Shown here piece by piece: positions 50,331-62,818 of a DNA stretch of 64,000 nt (within the stretch, counting starts at the first letter, position 1; each line of letters begins with the position of its first letter). The notes under the pieces are model-generated. The model was not told the origin of the DNA, did not search any database, and was given only the letters and a program-made list of their open reading frames with translations. The DNA comes from Peribacillus glennii (GTDB lineage: Bacteria; Bacillota; Bacilli; Bacillales; DSM-1321): positions 1,240,001-1,304,000 of the forward strand of contig NZ_QVTD01000003.1 in the NCBI RefSeq assembly GCF_003429105.1, given 5' to 3'. A program made the position numbers and the translations under genes.

Positions 50331-51272
50331 TTAGTGGTTACGCTTCGCTATAAGGGCAACCCAATCTTCCATAAGGATGGTTTCTTCAATCGAAAAACCG
50401 GAAGCAATGATGGCATCCTTCACTTCCTGTTTCTTTTGCCCGATGATGCCGGAAGCAATGAAGTAACCCCCTGGGCTAACGACCTTTGCCACGTCATCGG
50501 TAAAACGGACAATAACTTCAGCAAGGATATTGGCAACTACCACGTCTGCCGCTCCATCAACCCCATCCAATAAATTGTTTTGCGACACAGAAACAACATC
50601 TTGTACTTTATTGAGCTTAACATTGATTTTAGCGGAAGCAACCGCCACTTCATCAAGGTCGAGGGCTGTTACGGTTTTAGCTTGCAACAAGGCTGCTGCT
50701 ATGCTTAGGACTCCTGAACCGGTCCCGACATCTACCACTGTGTCACCTGGTTTCACCTTACGTTCCAAGGCCTGGATACACATCACGGTTGTTGGGTGGG
50801 TCCCTGTGCCAAAAGCCATTCCTGGATCCAATTCGATAATTAGTTCATCGCTTGAAACCGGCTCGTAATCTTCCCAGGTAGGCACGATGGTAAAGCGCTC
50901 CGAAATTTTTACGGGATTATAATATTTTTTCCAGGCGGTCGCCCATTCTTCTTCATTTACTTCACTGATCGATACCGCATTGCGGCCAAGGTCGATATCA
51001 AATAGAAGCAGATTGTTAATTGCTTCCTTAATCGCATCGACCGTTTCTCCAAGAAAACTATTGACCGGCAAATAGGCTTTTACAATAACACCTTCATCCG
51101 GGTAGTCGGCAGGATTTAACTGATAGATTTCCCCAAAGACATTTTCACGCTCTTTATGGAGATCATGCGGGTCTTCAATGACAACTCCACTCGCACCCGC
51201 CTCGTGCAAAATGTTGGAGACGGGTTCCACCGCTTCGTTTGTTGTATGGATTGCAATTTCAGACCACTTCAT
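50331..51272 (-). CDS. prmA: Ribosomal protein L11 methyltransferase PrmA
   Basis: SAM-dependent enzyme that trimethylates L11. The N-terminal substrate domain covers residues 1-125; SAM loop [14 protein letters not shown] near 175, and [10 protein letters not shown] near 240 holds the NxL-like catalytic motif. [14 protein letters not shown]-like sequence is near 148. 313 residues. CAGGAG precedes the ATG. It is 21 bases below dnaJ. Confidence 0.96.
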   Translation of the reverse strand: MKWSEIAIHTTNEAVEPVSNILHEAGASGVVIEDPHDLHKERENVFGEIYQLNPADYPDEGVIVKAYLPVNSFLGETVDAIKEAINNLLLFDIDLGRNAVSISEVNEEEWATAWKKYYNPVKISERFTIVPTWEDYEPVSSDELIIELDPGMAFGTGTHPTTVMCIQALERKVKPGDTVVDVGTGSGVLSIAAALLQAKTVTALDLDEVAVASAKINVKLNKVQDVVSVSQNNLLDGVDGAADVVVANILAEVIVRFTDDVAKVVSPGGYFIASGIIGQKKQEVKDAIIASGFSIEETILMEDWVALIAKRNH

Positions 51273-51293
51273 TTTCTACCACTCCTGTTTCTA

Positions 51294-52415
51294 TTAATCA
51301 CCTTTAAAAGCCCGCTTTACTTTTGCGAAAAAGCTTTCTTCTTGTTCATCGGGGGCAATTTGTCCGCTTATGTCCGCAAATTCCCTAAGCAGCTGCTTTT
51401 GTTTATCCGTTAATTTTCTTGGCGTCACTACGAGTATCACTATGTGCTGATCTCCCTGGCCATAGCCCCTGACATTTGGCACGCCTTTTCCTTTCAGACG
51501 GAATCGAGTTCCTGTCTGGGTTCCGGCAGGCACTTTCAGTTTCACTTTACCATGCAGGGTCGGCACTTCTATTTCATCTCCCAGCGCTGCCTGGGCAAAA
51601 GTGATCGGCATTTCGCAATAAACGTCATCCCCATCGCGCTCAAAAAATTCATGGGAGCGGACATGGAATACGACATATAAATCTCCCGCCGGCCCGCCGT
51701 TAATTCCCGGTTCACCCTGTCCGGATACACGCAGCTGCTGGCCGTCATCGATACCCGCAGGAACCTTGACCTGAATTTTCTTGCGCTTTCTAACCTTTCC
51801 TGTACCGCTGCATGTTGAGCATTTTTCAGGAATGATTTTTCCTGTTCCCTGGCAGTGGTGGCATGGCCGTCTATTGACAATCCGGCCCAGCGGAGTATTT
51901 TGTTCAACGCTGATTTGCCCGGTTCCGTGACAGTGTGAGCAAGTGTTCACTTTTGTGCCTGGCTTTGCTCCTGTACCTTTACAGGTTCCGCATTCCTCTT
52001 CACGCGGAATCTCGATTTCAGTTTCTTTCCCAAATACAGCTTCTTCAAAAGAAAGAGTCATGGTGTATTGAAGGTCGGCACCCTGGCGCGGAGCATTTGG
52101 ATCCCTTCTTCTGCCGCCTCCGCCAAAGAAGGTGCTGAAGATATCTTCAAACCCGCCAAAACCGCCAAAATCCTGGCCGCCGCCAAAGCCCTGGTTTGGG
52201 TCGGCATGGCCAAACTGGTCATAATGGGCTTTCTTTTGATCATCGCTTAATACTTCATATGCTTCCGTTATTTCCTTGAATTTATCAGCTGCATCGGCTT
52301 CCTTGTTAATATCAGGGTGATATTTTTTGGAGAGCTTACGATATGCTTTTTTTATCTCATCTTTAGAAGCGCTTTTGGATACACCCAGCACTTCATAATA
52401 ATCGCGTTTACTCAT
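51294..52415 (-). CDS. dnaJ: Chaperone DnaJ
   Basis: Hsp40 co-chaperone of DnaK. J domain with HPD (KKYHPDINK) near residue 33, a Gly/Phe region (about 75-110), four CxxCxGxG zinc repeats near 145-205, and the substrate domain. The ATG at 52415 starts [17 protein letters not shown]; the open frame begins nine codons earlier. 373 residues. Divided from dnaK by a 185-base gap with a terminator-like hairpin, so it may be partly separate. Confidence 0.97.
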   Translation of the reverse strand: MSKRDYYEVLGVSKSASKDEIKKAYRKLSKKYHPDINKEADAADKFKEITEAYEVLSDDQKKAHYDQFGHADPNQGFGGGQDFGGFGGFEDIFSTFFGGGGRRRDPNAPRQGADLQYTMTLSFEEAVFGKETEIEIPREEECGTCKGTGAKPGTKVNTCSHCHGTGQISVEQNTPLGRIVNRRPCHHCQGTGKIIPEKCSTCSGTGKVRKRKKIQVKVPAGIDDGQQLRVSGQGEPGINGGPAGDLYVVFHVRSHEFFERDGDDVYCEMPITFAQAALGDEIEVPTLHGKVKLKVPAGTQTGTRFRLKGKGVPNVRGYGQGDQHIVILVVTPRKLTDKQKQLLREFADISGQIAPDEQEESFFAKVKRAFKGD

Positions 52416-52538
52416 TGTTAATCCACTCCCGAATCGTTTCACATAAAGATAATAATATCATTTTTGAACCTTAAGGTGCAATAGAAAGAACGTTGTCCTG
52501 CTGGTGAGAACAAGGTAAAAAGGCAAACGGATTGCAGA

Positions 52539-52573
52539 AAAAAAGCCAAAGCCAAGATAACCTGACTTTGACT
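52539..52573 (-). terminator. Hairpin and T-run between dnaK and dnaJ
   Basis: AGUCAAAGUCAG and CUUGGCUUUGGCU pair in RNA with G-U pairs, followed by a U-run on the minus strand, 28 bases after the dnaK stop. Likely a partial terminator that lowers dnaJ expression relative to dnaK. Confidence 0.75.
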
Positions 52574-52600
52574 TTTGGTGAAATGGGTTACGCTGTTGTA

Positions 52601-54430
<1,830 letters not shown>

Positions 54431-54463
54431 CTATTTCTTACCTCCAATTTATTTATGTAGTGA

Positions 54464-55057
54464 TCATTCGTTCACTTTCACCATCGCAGGGCGGAGCACA
54501 CGGTCTTTTAGCATGTATCCCTTTTGAAATTCTTCTACAACAACATTCGATTCAAAATTCTCATCCTGGACCTGCATCACAGCCTGGTGCATATGTGGAT
54601 CAAATTCTTTCCCAATAGCTTCGATAGGTTCGATGCCTTCTTTCTTCAAGGCATCAAGCAAGCCTTTATAAACCATGTCCATGCCGTGAAGCAAAGACTT
54701 CGTTTGTTCATTGTCAGCTTCAATTTTAATTGCTCTTTCAAAATTATCCAGAGCTTGCAACAGGTCAGATGCTAAATCCTGTGCCCTGTATTTCCTGGCC
54801 GCTTCCAGATCCAATCTTGCCCGGCGCCTGGTGTTGTCAAAATCCGCCTGAAGTCTGAGGTAACGGTTCTCCATTTCTTCAACCTTCGCCTCTAGCTCAG
54901 CAATTTTCACCTGTGCCGGATCCTGCCCGCCAGCATCACGAGCTTCTTCTGAAGAGCCCTCTTCTATATCATCGCCCTCAGCAAAAATGGCTTCTGCTTC
55001 GGTTTCTTCAACTTTTTCATTTTCAGCAATGTTTTCATTTTTATTTTCTTCTGTCAT
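54464..55057 (-). CDS. grpE: Nucleotide exchange factor GrpE
   Basis: Releases ADP from DnaK. An acidic disordered N-terminus (residues 1-55, many Glu), a long coiled coil (60-120) with [16 protein letters not shown], and the beta domain at the end ([12 protein letters not shown] near 155). The ATG at 55057 follows GGAGGTGAAAGTA; the open frame upstream to 55192 crosses the repeat and is not coding. 197 or 198 residues. Confidence 0.97.
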   Translation of the reverse strand: MTEENKNENIAENEKVEETEAEAIFAEGDDIEEGSSEEARDAGGQDPAQVKIAELEAKVEEMENRYLRLQADFDNTRRRARLDLEAARKYRAQDLASDLLQALDNFERAIKIEADNEQTKSLLHGMDMVYKGLLDALKKEGIEPIEAIGKEFDPHMHQAVMQVQDENFESNVVVEEFQKGYMLKDRVLRPAMVKVNE

Positions 55058-55077
55058 TACTTTCACCTCCCTATAAT

Positions 55078-55300
55078 AAATGCGGAAGCGCCCATATACC
55101 AATGATCGTGAACTATAACCTGCCTCGTCGTATGACGAACACTGATGTCGCCACATCCTGCGATGCTTATGGTTCGAGGCGACTTTGAACACACGTCCAG
55201 CGGCAGCGTCAAAACTAGCACGTCCTGTTCGTCGGGGCTGGGCGCTGGCCGACTACGAACGCCACTTCTATGACAACCTCGGGACTTGTACAGCCATTTA
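55078..55300. repeat. Degenerate intergenic repeat, copy I, between hrcA and grpE
   Basis: The 390-base gap holds no gene. It opens AATGCGGAAGCGCC, like copy H. Core module 55120-55160 has CCTGCCTCGTCGTATGACG, whose CGTC-GTAT-GACG matches the inner hairpin of copy C module 2, then CTGATGTCGCCACATCCTG. A third module at 55214-55241 reads ACTAGCACGTCCTGTTCGT then CGGGGCTGGGC. A small hairpin (CGGGG/CCCCG, 55405-55425) follows hrcA. Confidence 0.65.
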
Positions 55301-55447
55301 CCTCGTAGCTGGATATAAATACATTGAAATTGATACGGACTTGCCTTTAAAAACGAATTTCCAATATTAAAATAATACATTAGTGAACGGGAAAGCAAAG
55401 GAAACGGGGAGCAGAAAAGCCCCCGCACCCTACCAATATTGCCTTTG

Positions 55448-56482
55448 CTATTGCTTTTGATACAGCTTTGTCAACAGGGTTGTCAAATCAGCTGTAAAAA
55501 AATGGAGCAGGCTGATAACCCTGGAGTATTCCATTCTCGTTGGCCCAAGAATTGCGATTGTCCCGACCTCTTCAGGCCCCATGGAGTAAGTGGCCGTAAT
55601 TAGGCTGCAATCTTCGAGAGCGGAGTTATTATTCTCCCGGCCAATTTTCACATGGATACCGGCAGGATTCTGTTTCATCAGATCATAAATTCCCTTTTCC
55701 TGCTCGATCATTGATAAGAGCATTTTAACCTTATCGATATCGTGAAACTCCGGCTGGCTTAACATATTCGTTTTTCCACCGAAGAACAGCTTTCTTGGCT
55801 TGGAAACATTCAAGGTATCTGCCAGTGCCGTCACAATCCCGTCGTAGTTGTGGATATGCTGCCTCAACAGCACCACTATTTCTTTAAAAATCTTATCTTT
55901 CAATTCCATCAGGGGAACGCCTGTTAGCCGATCGTTTAAAATGTTTGCCATCTTTTCGATTTCATTTACATCAAAAGAAGGCGGCAATGAAAACATTTTA
56001 TTTTCTACATGGCCCGTATTAGTGACAATGATGGCAATTGCTGTTTCTTTATTCAGCGGGACAATCTGGATCTTCTTAAGTTTGTTTTCCTTCACTTTCG
56101 GGCCCAGGGCGATGGCTGTGTAGTTCGTTAATTCGGACAAAATTTGCGCCGATTTTTGCACAATTTTCTCCATTTCATAAATACGCTCTGCAAACACGGA
56201 TTTGATCTTTTGCATATCGGCCAATTTCGGTGCCTGCGGCGGCAGTAAGTGGTCCACGTAATATCTATAGCCTTTTTCTGAAGGGACCCGTCCAGAAGAG
56301 GTATGGGTCTTTTCAATGAACCCAAGTTCTTCAAGGTCTGCCATCTCGTTGCGGATCGTAGCTGAGCTAAAATTTATTTCGTCCTTTTTCGACAGGCTCC
56401 TGGATCCAATGGGCTGGGCGTTGAGAATGAATTCATCGATAATGACCTGCAGTATTAGTAATTGTCTTTCAGTCAGCATCAT
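55448..56482 (-). CDS. hrcA: Heat-shock repressor HrcA
   Basis: Represses class I heat-shock genes by binding CIRCE; GroEL keeps it active. The N-terminal winged helix ([17 protein letters not shown] near 38-55) is followed by a GAF-like core and a dimer part. 344 residues. GGGGTGATCA precedes the ATGATG start. First gene of hrcA-grpE-dnaK-dnaJ; it regulates itself through the CIRCE just upstream. Confidence 0.97.
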   Translation of the reverse strand: MMLTERQLLILQVIIDEFILNAQPIGSRSLSKKDEINFSSATIRNEMADLEELGFIEKTHTSSGRVPSEKGYRYYVDHLLPPQAPKLADMQKIKSVFAERIYEMEKIVQKSAQILSELTNYTAIALGPKVKENKLKKIQIVPLNKETAIAIIVTNTGHVENKMFSLPPSFDVNEIEKMANILNDRLTGVPLMELKDKIFKEIVVLLRQHIHNYDGIVTALADTLNVSKPRKLFFGGKTNMLSQPEFHDIDKVKMLLSMIEQEKGIYDLMKQNPAGIHVKIGRENNNSALEDCSLITATYSMGPEEVGTIAILGPTRMEYSRVISLLHFFTADLTTLLTKLYQKQ

Positions 56483-56494
56483 TGATCACCCCTG

Positions 56495-56521
56495 TTAGCA
56501 CTCTATAAGCTTGAGTGCTAA
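56495..56521 (-). promoter_or_regulatory. CIRCE operator
   Basis: TTAGCACTC, nine bases, GAGTGCTAA: a perfect match to the CIRCE consensus. It lies 12 bases before the hrcA start and just below the -10, in the transcribed leader. Confidence 0.98.
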
Positions 56522-56531
56522 TACTATTAAT

Positions 56532-56560
56532 AAATTATCAAATGACGTTAGTGATGTCAA
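56532..56560 (-). promoter_or_regulatory. SigA promoter of the hrcA operon
   Basis: TTGACA (56555-56560), a 17-base spacer, and TAATTT (56532-56537) on the minus strand, just after the hemW stop and just before CIRCE. Confidence 0.88.
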
Positions 56561-56564
56561 CGGT

Positions 56565-57704
56565 TTAGATTATACCCAAAAAAGATTGAAACACTTCGTT
56601 TCCAAGCAACTTGCCGCGATTGGTAAGCCGCACAAAACCGCCATCGATTTCAATCAAGCCCAGCTTTCGCTGTTCTTCGAGCGGATCCCCAAAAATCTGA
56701 GGCATTTCAGCAGAAAACTTGTTTTGGAAAGCATCCAACGACACACCCTCGGTCTTCCTTAATCCGAGAAACATTTCCTCTTCCATTTGTTCTCCGACGG
56801 GCACATGATGTTCCTCTACGAGCGGAAATTCCCCTTCCTCGAGAGGAGCCATGTATTTCTTTAAAGGGCCGTAGTTTGCAACCCTTCTCCCTGAAACGTA
56901 TCCATGGGCACCTGCACCGAAACCGAAATACTCCTCATTGTTCCAATATGTGAGGTTATGGCGGCTTTCAAATCCGGCTTTAGCGAAGTTGCTGATTTCA
57001 TATTGATTAAGCCCGTATTTTTCCATAGTTTCCATCAAACGTTCATACATGCTTGCTTCGAGATCCTGGGGAGGCAATTGCAATTTTCCCTTTTGCATCA
57101 AATTATAAAACACCGTTTTTGGCTCGACGATCAAGGAGTAACCGGAGTAATGGGGCAAATCCAGTTGAAGCGCTTGTTCCAGCGTATCAGCAAAATCCGC
57201 CATGGACTGGCCCGGAAGCCCGTATATCAAATCCACGCTGATATTGGAAAAGCCGGTGTTTTGTGCTTTTTCGATTGTTTCATAAACATCTTTGGCTAGA
57301 TGCGTTCTCCCGATTCTTCTTAATAGCTCGTTATTGAAGCTTTGCACACCGAAACTAAGCCTGTTCACACCCGCATTATATAAAATCGATAACTTTTCTT
57401 CCGACAGGTCTCCCGGGTTTGCTTCGAACGTGAATTCTGTATGCTTGCCAAACGGCAAGGTTTCTTTGATTGCTTCACAAAGAAATTCCAACTGCTGTTC
57501 ATTTAAAGAAGTCGGTGTCCCGCCGCCGACAAAAATGGTTTCCAACTGGTCCTGGGGGTATTTTTCAAGAGCAAGCTTCATTTCTTTTTTCAGCATATCC
57601 AAATACTTATCTACAGGCTGTCCCTGCAAGAATACTTTATTAAAATCACAGTAGTGGCAAATGTGTTCACAAAACGGGATATGGATGTACGCACTTTTTA
57701 TCAT
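56565..57704 (-). CDS. hemW: Radical-SAM heme chaperone HemW
   Basis: HemN-like radical-SAM protein now seen as a heme chaperone. CEHICHYC near residues 12-19 binds the iron-sulfur cluster; FVGGGTPTSLN near 60 and FGFGAGAHGY near 250 are family motifs. The ATG at 57704 has GGAGG eleven bases upstream; the GTG at 57713 is too close to it. 379 residues. It lies between lepA and hrcA as in B. subtilis. Confidence 0.94.
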   Translation of the reverse strand: MIKSAYIHIPFCEHICHYCDFNKVFLQGQPVDKYLDMLKKEMKLALEKYPQDQLETIFVGGGTPTSLNEQQLEFLCEAIKETLPFGKHTEFTFEANPGDLSEEKLSILYNAGVNRLSFGVQSFNNELLRRIGRTHLAKDVYETIEKAQNTGFSNISVDLIYGLPGQSMADFADTLEQALQLDLPHYSGYSLIVEPKTVFYNLMQKGKLQLPPQDLEASMYERLMETMEKYGLNQYEISNFAKAGFESRHNLTYWNNEEYFGFGAGAHGYVSGRRVANYGPLKKYMAPLEEGEFPLVEEHHVPVGEQMEEEMFLGLRKTEGVSLDAFQNKFSAEMPQIFGDPLEEQRKLGLIEIDGGFVRLTNRGKLLGNEVFQSFLGII

Positions 57705-57734
57705 TTCTATCACAACCTCCTCGCGGGGCGATAT

Positions 57735-57775
57735 AAAAAGAGGTTAGATATCGGCTGAACGATAAATCTAACCTC
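57735..57775 (-). terminator. Terminator after lepA
   Basis: GAGGTTAGAT and ATCTAACCTC pair over a 16-base loop (10 bp) and are followed by TTTTTAT on the minus strand. Confidence 0.92.
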
Positions 57776-57788
57776 CCTTATTTGGCAT

Positions 57789-59624
57789 TTATTTTTTCGG
57801 TGTTGTATCGTCCATTTTTAATACAGCCATGAATGCTTCTTGCGGCACCTCTACAGAACCTACCTGCTTCATTCGCTTCTTACCCTCTTTTTGTTTTTCG
57901 AGAAGCTTGCGCTTACGGGAGATATCCCCGCCGTAGCACTTGGCAAGCACGTTCTTGCGCATCGCGCTGATCGTGGACCGGGCGATGATTTTTGTGCCAA
58001 TGGCCGCCTGGATCGGAACTTCGAATTGCTGCCTTGGTATTAGGGTTTTTAGCTTTTCAACAATAACTTTGCCGCGGTCGTAGGCAAAATCGCGATGGAC
58101 GATGAAGCTTAATGCATCGACTGTTTCCCCATTGAGGACAATGTCCATTTTTACCAGCTTGGATGTCTTATAGCCAATTAGTTCATAGTCAAAGGAAGCG
58201 TATCCCTTTGTATTGGACTTCAATTGGTCAAAGAAATCATAAACGATTTCAGAAAGCGGTATTTCATAGACGATACTGACCCGTGTTTCGTCCATATACT
58301 GCATGTCGATGAAAATGCCGCGTTTTTCCTGGCATAGCTCCATGATGGCACCGACGTAATCATTAGGGGCCATCATTGTAGCTTTCACATAAGGTTCTTC
58401 AACACGTTCAATTTTTTGCGGGTCAGGCATATTCGATGGGTTATCCACCTTTATCGCTGAACCGTCAGTCATGATGACCTCATAAATAACACTTGGCGCC
58501 GTTGTAATTAAATCAATCTTGAATTCACGCTCAATGCGTTCCTGGATGATTTCCATATGCAAAAGGCCAAGGAATCCGCAGCGGAAACCAAAACCTAAAG
58601 CCTGGGAGGTTTCAGGCTCGAACTGCAGTGCAGAATCGTTTAGCTCCAGTTTCTCCAAAGCTTCCCGCAAATCATTAAACTTGGCGGAATCAATCGGATA
58701 CAACCCGCAGTATACCATCGGGTTGAGCCTGCGGTAACCCGGCAGTGCTTCGGTTGCACCGTTTTTCGCATTTGTAATCGTATCACCGACACGTGTGTCG
58801 CCGACGTTTTTAATGGCAGCGGTTAAGAAACCAACGTCCCCCACCGTCAATTCATCACTGTTTTGTTCCTTTGGCGTATGCACGCCGACTTCGGTCACCT
58901 CGAATTCTTTGCCTGTAGCCATCATCCTGATTTTGTCGCCGGGCTTTACAGACCCTTCGACAACACGGATATAGGCAACAACACCGCGGTAGGCATCATA
59001 GAAAGAATCGAAAATAAGCGCTTTTAACGGGGCATCCGGGTCGCCTTCTGGAGGAGGTACAAGTTCTACAACCTGTTCGAGGATTTCTTCAATCCCGATC
59101 CCGGCTTTTGCAGATGCGAGCACGGCTTCAGATGCATCCAGGCCAATGACTTCCTCAATTTCATTTCGGACCCGTTCAGGGTCTGCACTCGGCAGATCAA
59201 TTTTATTAATGATAGGCAAAATTTCCAGGTTGTTATCCAATGCAAGATACACATTAGCAAGCGTCTGGGCTTCAATCCCTTGTGCGGCATCAACCACCAG
59301 AATCGCGCCTTCACATGCAGCAAGGCTACGGGAAACTTCGTAGGTAAAGTCTACATGTCCCGGTGTATCTATCAAATGAAAAATATATTCTTCTCCGTCC
59401 TTGGCTGTATATTTCAATTGGACGGCATTTAATTTAATTGTAATGCCGCGTTCGCGCTCCAGATCCATGGAATCCAACAACTGGCTTTTCATCTCACGCT
59501 GGGCCAGGGCGTTCGTCTTCTCTAAAATACGGTCAGCCAGAGTGGATTTCCCGTGGTCAATGTGTGCGATAATGGAAAAGTTACGAATTCTTGACTGTCT
59601 TTTCAGCTTTTCTTCTCTATTCAA
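57789..59624 (-). CDS. lepA: Elongation factor 4 (LepA)
   Basis: Translational GTPase that helps translation initiation or back-translocation. G1 [10 protein letters not shown]3 DTPGHVDF, G4 NKIDLP near 130, and the LepA-specific C-terminal domain with [19 protein letters not shown] near 570. I prefer the TTG at 59624 (AGGAG eight bases upstream) over the GTG at 59633. 611 or 612 residues. A strong terminator follows. Confidence 0.96.
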   Translation of the reverse strand: MNREEKLKRQSRIRNFSIIAHIDHGKSTLADRILEKTNALAQREMKSQLLDSMDLERERGITIKLNAVQLKYTAKDGEEYIFHLIDTPGHVDFTYEVSRSLAACEGAILVVDAAQGIEAQTLANVYLALDNNLEILPIINKIDLPSADPERVRNEIEEVIGLDASEAVLASAKAGIGIEEILEQVVELVPPPEGDPDAPLKALIFDSFYDAYRGVVAYIRVVEGSVKPGDKIRMMATGKEFEVTEVGVHTPKEQNSDELTVGDVGFLTAAIKNVGDTRVGDTITNAKNGATEALPGYRRLNPMVYCGLYPIDSAKFNDLREALEKLELNDSALQFEPETSQALGFGFRCGFLGLLHMEIIQERIEREFKIDLITTAPSVIYEVIMTDGSAIKVDNPSNMPDPQKIERVEEPYVKATMMAPNDYVGAIMELCQEKRGIFIDMQYMDETRVSIVYEIPLSEIVYDFFDQLKSNTKGYASFDYELIGYKTSKLVKMDIVLNGETVDALSFIVHRDFAYDRGKVIVEKLKTLIPRQQFEVPIQAAIGTKIIARSTISAMRKNVLAKCYGGDISRKRKLLEKQKEGKKRMKQVGSVEVPQEAFMAVLKMDDTTPKK

Positions 59625-59704
59625 AACGTTCACTCCTACTTATATGAGCACAAATACACTATTTTTCATTATAGCAGTACACATTGCAAGTTTCAATAAG
59701 AATC

Positions 59705-59761
59705 AAAAAGGGGTCAGTCCCCCGGTGCGTTAACGCTTTACCCCACCGGGGGGCTGACCCC
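59705..59761 (-). terminator. 18-bp inverted repeat, terminator of yqxA-spoIIP-gpr
   Basis: GGGGTCAGTCCCCCGGTG (59710-59727) and CACCGGGGGGCTGACCCC (59744-59761) pair over 18 bp with one wobble. TTTTTGATT follows on the minus strand, so it ends the spore gene operon. Its internal arms (GGGGTCAG and CCCCC) are unusually GC-rich for the window. Confidence 0.88.
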
Positions 59762-59774
59762 ATTATAGACTGCA

Positions 59775-60101
59775 CTATATAAACATTTGTATCAAAACGG
59801 TAAAAAATGCGGTAATTGATTCTGATAGCTTCTTTCCAATGGTTGAGAAAAGGTTAAATGCCTTCATTTCCGCAAGTGTCTTTTTCTTTTGCTCCAGATC
59901 ATGGCTTGTTACCTTTTGGCCGAGGAACGCAGCTTCCATGTCTCCATGATTCGATTCCTTTACGGTAAAGGCACTGTTCAATGCCGGGTCATCATAGCCT
60001 TTCATTTTCTTCATCCCTTGATTGGCATGCTGCATGCCTATCAAAATCCCGAAAAACAATACAAGCATTATGCCGAAACATTTAAGTGAAAACCGAATCA
60101 T
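59775..60101 (-). CDS. yqxA: DUF3679 family protein YqxA
   Basis: Small protein of 108 residues with an N-terminal hydrophobic stretch (about 5-22) and a second one near the end (about 85-105). MIRFSLKCFGIMLVLFFGIL opens it. DUF3679 and function unknown. ATG at 60101 with GGAAAGGA upstream; the longer frame to 60194 overlaps spoIIP and is unlikely. It follows spoIIP as in B. subtilis. Confidence 0.82.
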   Translation of the reverse strand: MIRFSLKCFGIMLVLFFGILIGMQHANQGMKKMKGYDDPALNSAFTVKESNHGDMEAAFLGQKVTSHDLEQKKKTLAEMKAFNLFSTIGKKLSESITAFFTVLIQMFI

Positions 60102-60123
60102 GAATGTCCATTCCTTTCCAACT

Positions 60124-61323
60124 CTATTTCGGTTCTGAATTACCAGAAGTATTGCCAACTTCTTTGGCGTCAAAATAATATTCGCTGAACACATCCGCGA
60201 AAGCGTCCAGAGTCAGGTACATCTCTTCAAAGGTATTATCCACGCCGCCAACTTCCAGCAGGATTGCATTCCCTGTTAAATCCTGGTTATAAACGCTGTT
60301 GTTCCGTGCACTATTATATTTAATGATTCCCCTTGAGAGACCAGGGTATTTTTTCTGGATTTCCCTATGAAGCTTACTCGCTAACGCATAGTTTGTTTCA
60401 GCATTCGGATTTTTTCCACCTATCACGAATACAATTTTCGCATAGTTTTTCCCATTAATGTTAATGGTTGTGACTTTTTTTCGCTGGGCATCACGATGGA
60501 TATCAATAATATATTGAACATCCTTATTCGAAGCCATGGCAGTTTGGACAACAGCCCTCGACTCGGTATAGGATTTACTGTATTGAAGCCCCTTTTTCTT
60601 TAAACTGCCCGTGATATCGGTCTTGTCTACCGAAGCTCCGATGCCTCTTTCCTGAAAATCCTGGAGCAGCCTTTCTCCAAGCCTTGTAATATTTATTTTT
60701 GAATGCATCGCAAGATTAGGGTTCGTAACACCATTCAAATATGGCAAAAAAGATTCCCTATTGTGAGTATGGTAAATATGGACGACTTTTTTTCCATTGG
60801 TGGACACCGCGGGAGCTTTTGGCTCCGATTTGTCGTTATTATCAAGATCATCCACATTTTTGAGCGATGCCTCTTTATCGTCTGTTAATAATTCTTCCGG
60901 AGGTGATGATTCAATAGGCATGTTTGTGTAATTTGTCCCTTCGCCTGCCAGTAAGATTTCACTGTCGAAAATAGAGAATCCCGGAAGTTCACGGCCAAGA
61001 AGGCTTCGGGGATCATCCAACGAGATATTGGCCGACATTTTTAACATTTGGGTTGTAATACCTGCCGCAGGCTTTCCTTCTGGCATCGCCTGGAAGAAAT
61101 TATGGTTTTCAGTTGCGATCATAGAAAAAAGCATTTTTCCGGAAAACTGGTTTGTTACCGAATGGACCGAATCTGAGGATATCCTGTACTCGGGCCTCAA
61201 AGATGTAAGAATCCCGCTAATGGAGAAAATTAAGAGAAGCAGTGCGAGAATTGATAGAAAACCTTTCATGATCAGTGATCCGTTGACTACTGCGAATATT
61301 CCGGTGTGCCGTTTCCTGTTCAT
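60124..61323 (-). CDS. spoIIP: Stage II sporulation protein P
   Basis: Peptidoglycan amidase and endopeptidase of the engulfment machine (SpoIIDMP), acting in the mother cell. One N-terminal span (about 18-38), a linker with low complexity (150-175), and a catalytic part with HIYHTHNRES near 184 and IIDIHRDAQR near 265 holding the zinc His residues. 399 residues. AGGGTGG precedes the ATG. It lies between gpr and yqxA. Confidence 0.96.
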   Translation of the reverse strand: MNRKRHTGIFAVVNGSLIMKGFLSILALLLLIFSISGILTSLRPEYRISSDSVHSVTNQFSGKMLFSMIATENHNFFQAMPEGKPAAGITTQMLKMSANISLDDPRSLLGRELPGFSIFDSEILLAGEGTNYTNMPIESSPPEELLTDDKEASLKNVDDLDNNDKSEPKAPAVSTNGKKVVHIYHTHNRESFLPYLNGVTNPNLAMHSKINITRLGERLLQDFQERGIGASVDKTDITGSLKKKGLQYSKSYTESRAVVQTAMASNKDVQYIIDIHRDAQRKKVTTININGKNYAKIVFVIGGKNPNAETNYALASKLHREIQKKYPGLSRGIIKYNSARNNSVYNQDLTGNAILLEVGGVDNTFEEMYLTLDAFADVFSEYYFDAKEVGNTSGNSEPK

Positions 61324-61418
61324 CCTTCCACCCTTTCTAAAGCTTGTCTATTAATACATATGGCTTTAATAGAAAGAGTAGAACTGAAATGGTGATGACA
61401 TGAACAGCCTTCCGGCGA

Positions 61419-62537
61419 TTACCGGGTATAGTACCCTGTATTACTTTGGTCTATCGATTGGTGAAGCGCTGCGTTTAAACCTCCGGCAATCAAGTTCGCC
61501 ATGTCTTCGATAAAGACGTCCACTTCCTTAGGTGTTACCATCAGATTATGTCCGATTGGGGAAAGGACCTCTGAAATCAGCTGCCGCTTTTCCTCGTCAG
61601 GGAGTGTTCCGACCATCCCCAGAAAAGTCTTTCGGTGTTCTTCGTCAGGCATATCCTCTTCTTTCAGCTTTTTCTTCTTTCCAAAGGTGAAACCTGACGG
61701 TATCAGTGAACGCGATGGCCGCCCTCCTTCCCGCATTTCATTGCCGAAATGCTTCAGGATGAAATCAATCGTATCGCTTGTGATGGAAACCGCGTCTACA
61801 ACAGTAGGAACTCCAACTGCTATCACAGGAATCCCAAGCGTCTCCTTGCTTAGCTCCTTCCTTTTGTTCCCCACTCCCGATCCCGGATGGATTCCTGAAT
61901 CAGAAATTTGGATCGTTGAGTTTACTCTTTCAATCGATCTGGCGGCAAGCGCATCGATGGCGATTACAAAATCCGGCTTGCTTTTTTCGATTACGCCATG
62001 GATGATGTCACTAGTTTCGATGCCGGTGATGCCCATAACCCCGGGTGCAACCCCGCTGACCTGCCTATATCCTTCCGCGACCGAGTCCGGCTGCAACTGG
62101 AATAAATGCCTTGTAATGACCAAATTTTCAACAACGGCTGGCCCCAAGGCATCCGGCGTGACATTCCAGTTCCCAAGCCCTACTACAAGGCAGCTGGCAT
62201 CCTTTGGTATATTCAGTCTCTTTAAGAAATGGGCCATTTCGTCTGCGAATACCTTTTCTACTTTATTTTGCAATTCTGTATCTTGCTGGCGGATTCCCTG
62301 CACCTCGATCGTTAAATAACTTCCCTGTTTTTTTCCAAGCTCCCTTTCGCCTTCTGCAGTGATTTCAACAAGGGAAATGGTTAAATTGTCCACTTCTTTT
62401 TCTTTTATTATAACCCCCTGGATTTGCGAGATGTTTTTTTCCCCGGCTATGCCTTTTTGGGCAAGAACCATTTCCGCGGCCTCTACAGCCAGATCAGTCC
62501 TTACGGAATATTTGCTTAAGTCAAGGTTTTTGTTCAT
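61419..62537 (-). CDS. gpr: Germination protease GPR
   Basis: Protease that degrades small acid-soluble spore proteins at germination. Made as a zymogen: the first 15 or so residues ([13 protein letters not shown]) are the propeptide removed by self-cleavage. Characteristic [15 protein letters not shown] near 125 and [12 protein letters not shown] near 195. 372 residues. GGGAGG precedes the ATG. Upstream lies a SigG-like promoter. Confidence 0.97.
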   Translation of the reverse strand: MNKNLDLSKYSVRTDLAVEAAEMVLAQKGIAGEKNISQIQGVIIKEKEVDNLTISLVEITAEGERELGKKQGSYLTIEVQGIRQQDTELQNKVEKVFADEMAHFLKRLNIPKDASCLVVGLGNWNVTPDALGPAVVENLVITRHLFQLQPDSVAEGYRQVSGVAPGVMGITGIETSDIIHGVIEKSKPDFVIAIDALAARSIERVNSTIQISDSGIHPGSGVGNKRKELSKETLGIPVIAVGVPTVVDAVSITSDTIDFILKHFGNEMREGGRPSRSLIPSGFTFGKKKKLKEEDMPDEEHRKTFLGMVGTLPDEEKRQLISEVLSPIGHNLMVTPKEVDVFIEDMANLIAGGLNAALHQSIDQSNTGYYTR

Positions 62538-62574
62538 GACGGCCTCCCATGGATCGTAAATTTCATATACATTC

Positions 62575-62605
62575 TAGTATTTTCCATAGTTTCTTGTTGC
62601 CATTC
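62575..62605 (-). promoter_or_regulatory. Possible SigG/SigF promoter of gpr
   Basis: GAATG (62601-62605) fits the SigG -35 GHATR, and AATACTA (62575-62581) fits the -10 CATNHTA at six of seven positions; the spacer is 19 bases against the usual 18. Forespore expression of gpr is known in B. subtilis. Confidence 0.42.
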
Positions 62606-62711
62606 TCTTATATTTCTTTTTTATCGATCAGTTTTTTGGTACAATATCGTGTAACGAGATAAAGCTCCTGAGCGCCGAACAGTATTTCCTTTTTTGAATC
62701 TTATTCTGGTA

Positions 62712-62740
62712 TTGCATTACAGCGTACTGTCTGATACAAT
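62712..62740 (+). promoter_or_regulatory. SigA promoter of rpsT
   Basis: TTGCAT (62712-62717), a 17-base spacer, and TACAAT (62735-62740), about 78 bases before the rpsT start. Confidence 0.8.
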
Positions 62741-62818
62741 ATCTTTTGTGCTATTTGAGTAAGGATTTGAAAGGTCGAGTTCATATAGTCTCGATTTCTT
62801 GTGTAGGAGGTGAACGGA

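Noticed and set aside
55058-55192. N-terminal extension of grpE by 45 codons
   Set aside because: It runs through repeat copy I; GGAGGTGAAAGTA and the ATG at 55057 give the normal GrpE start.
61501-62319. A 272-codon plus-strand open frame opposite gpr
   Set aside because: Its product is Ser-rich and low in complexity and it lies wholly opposite a clear gpr; a codon shadow.
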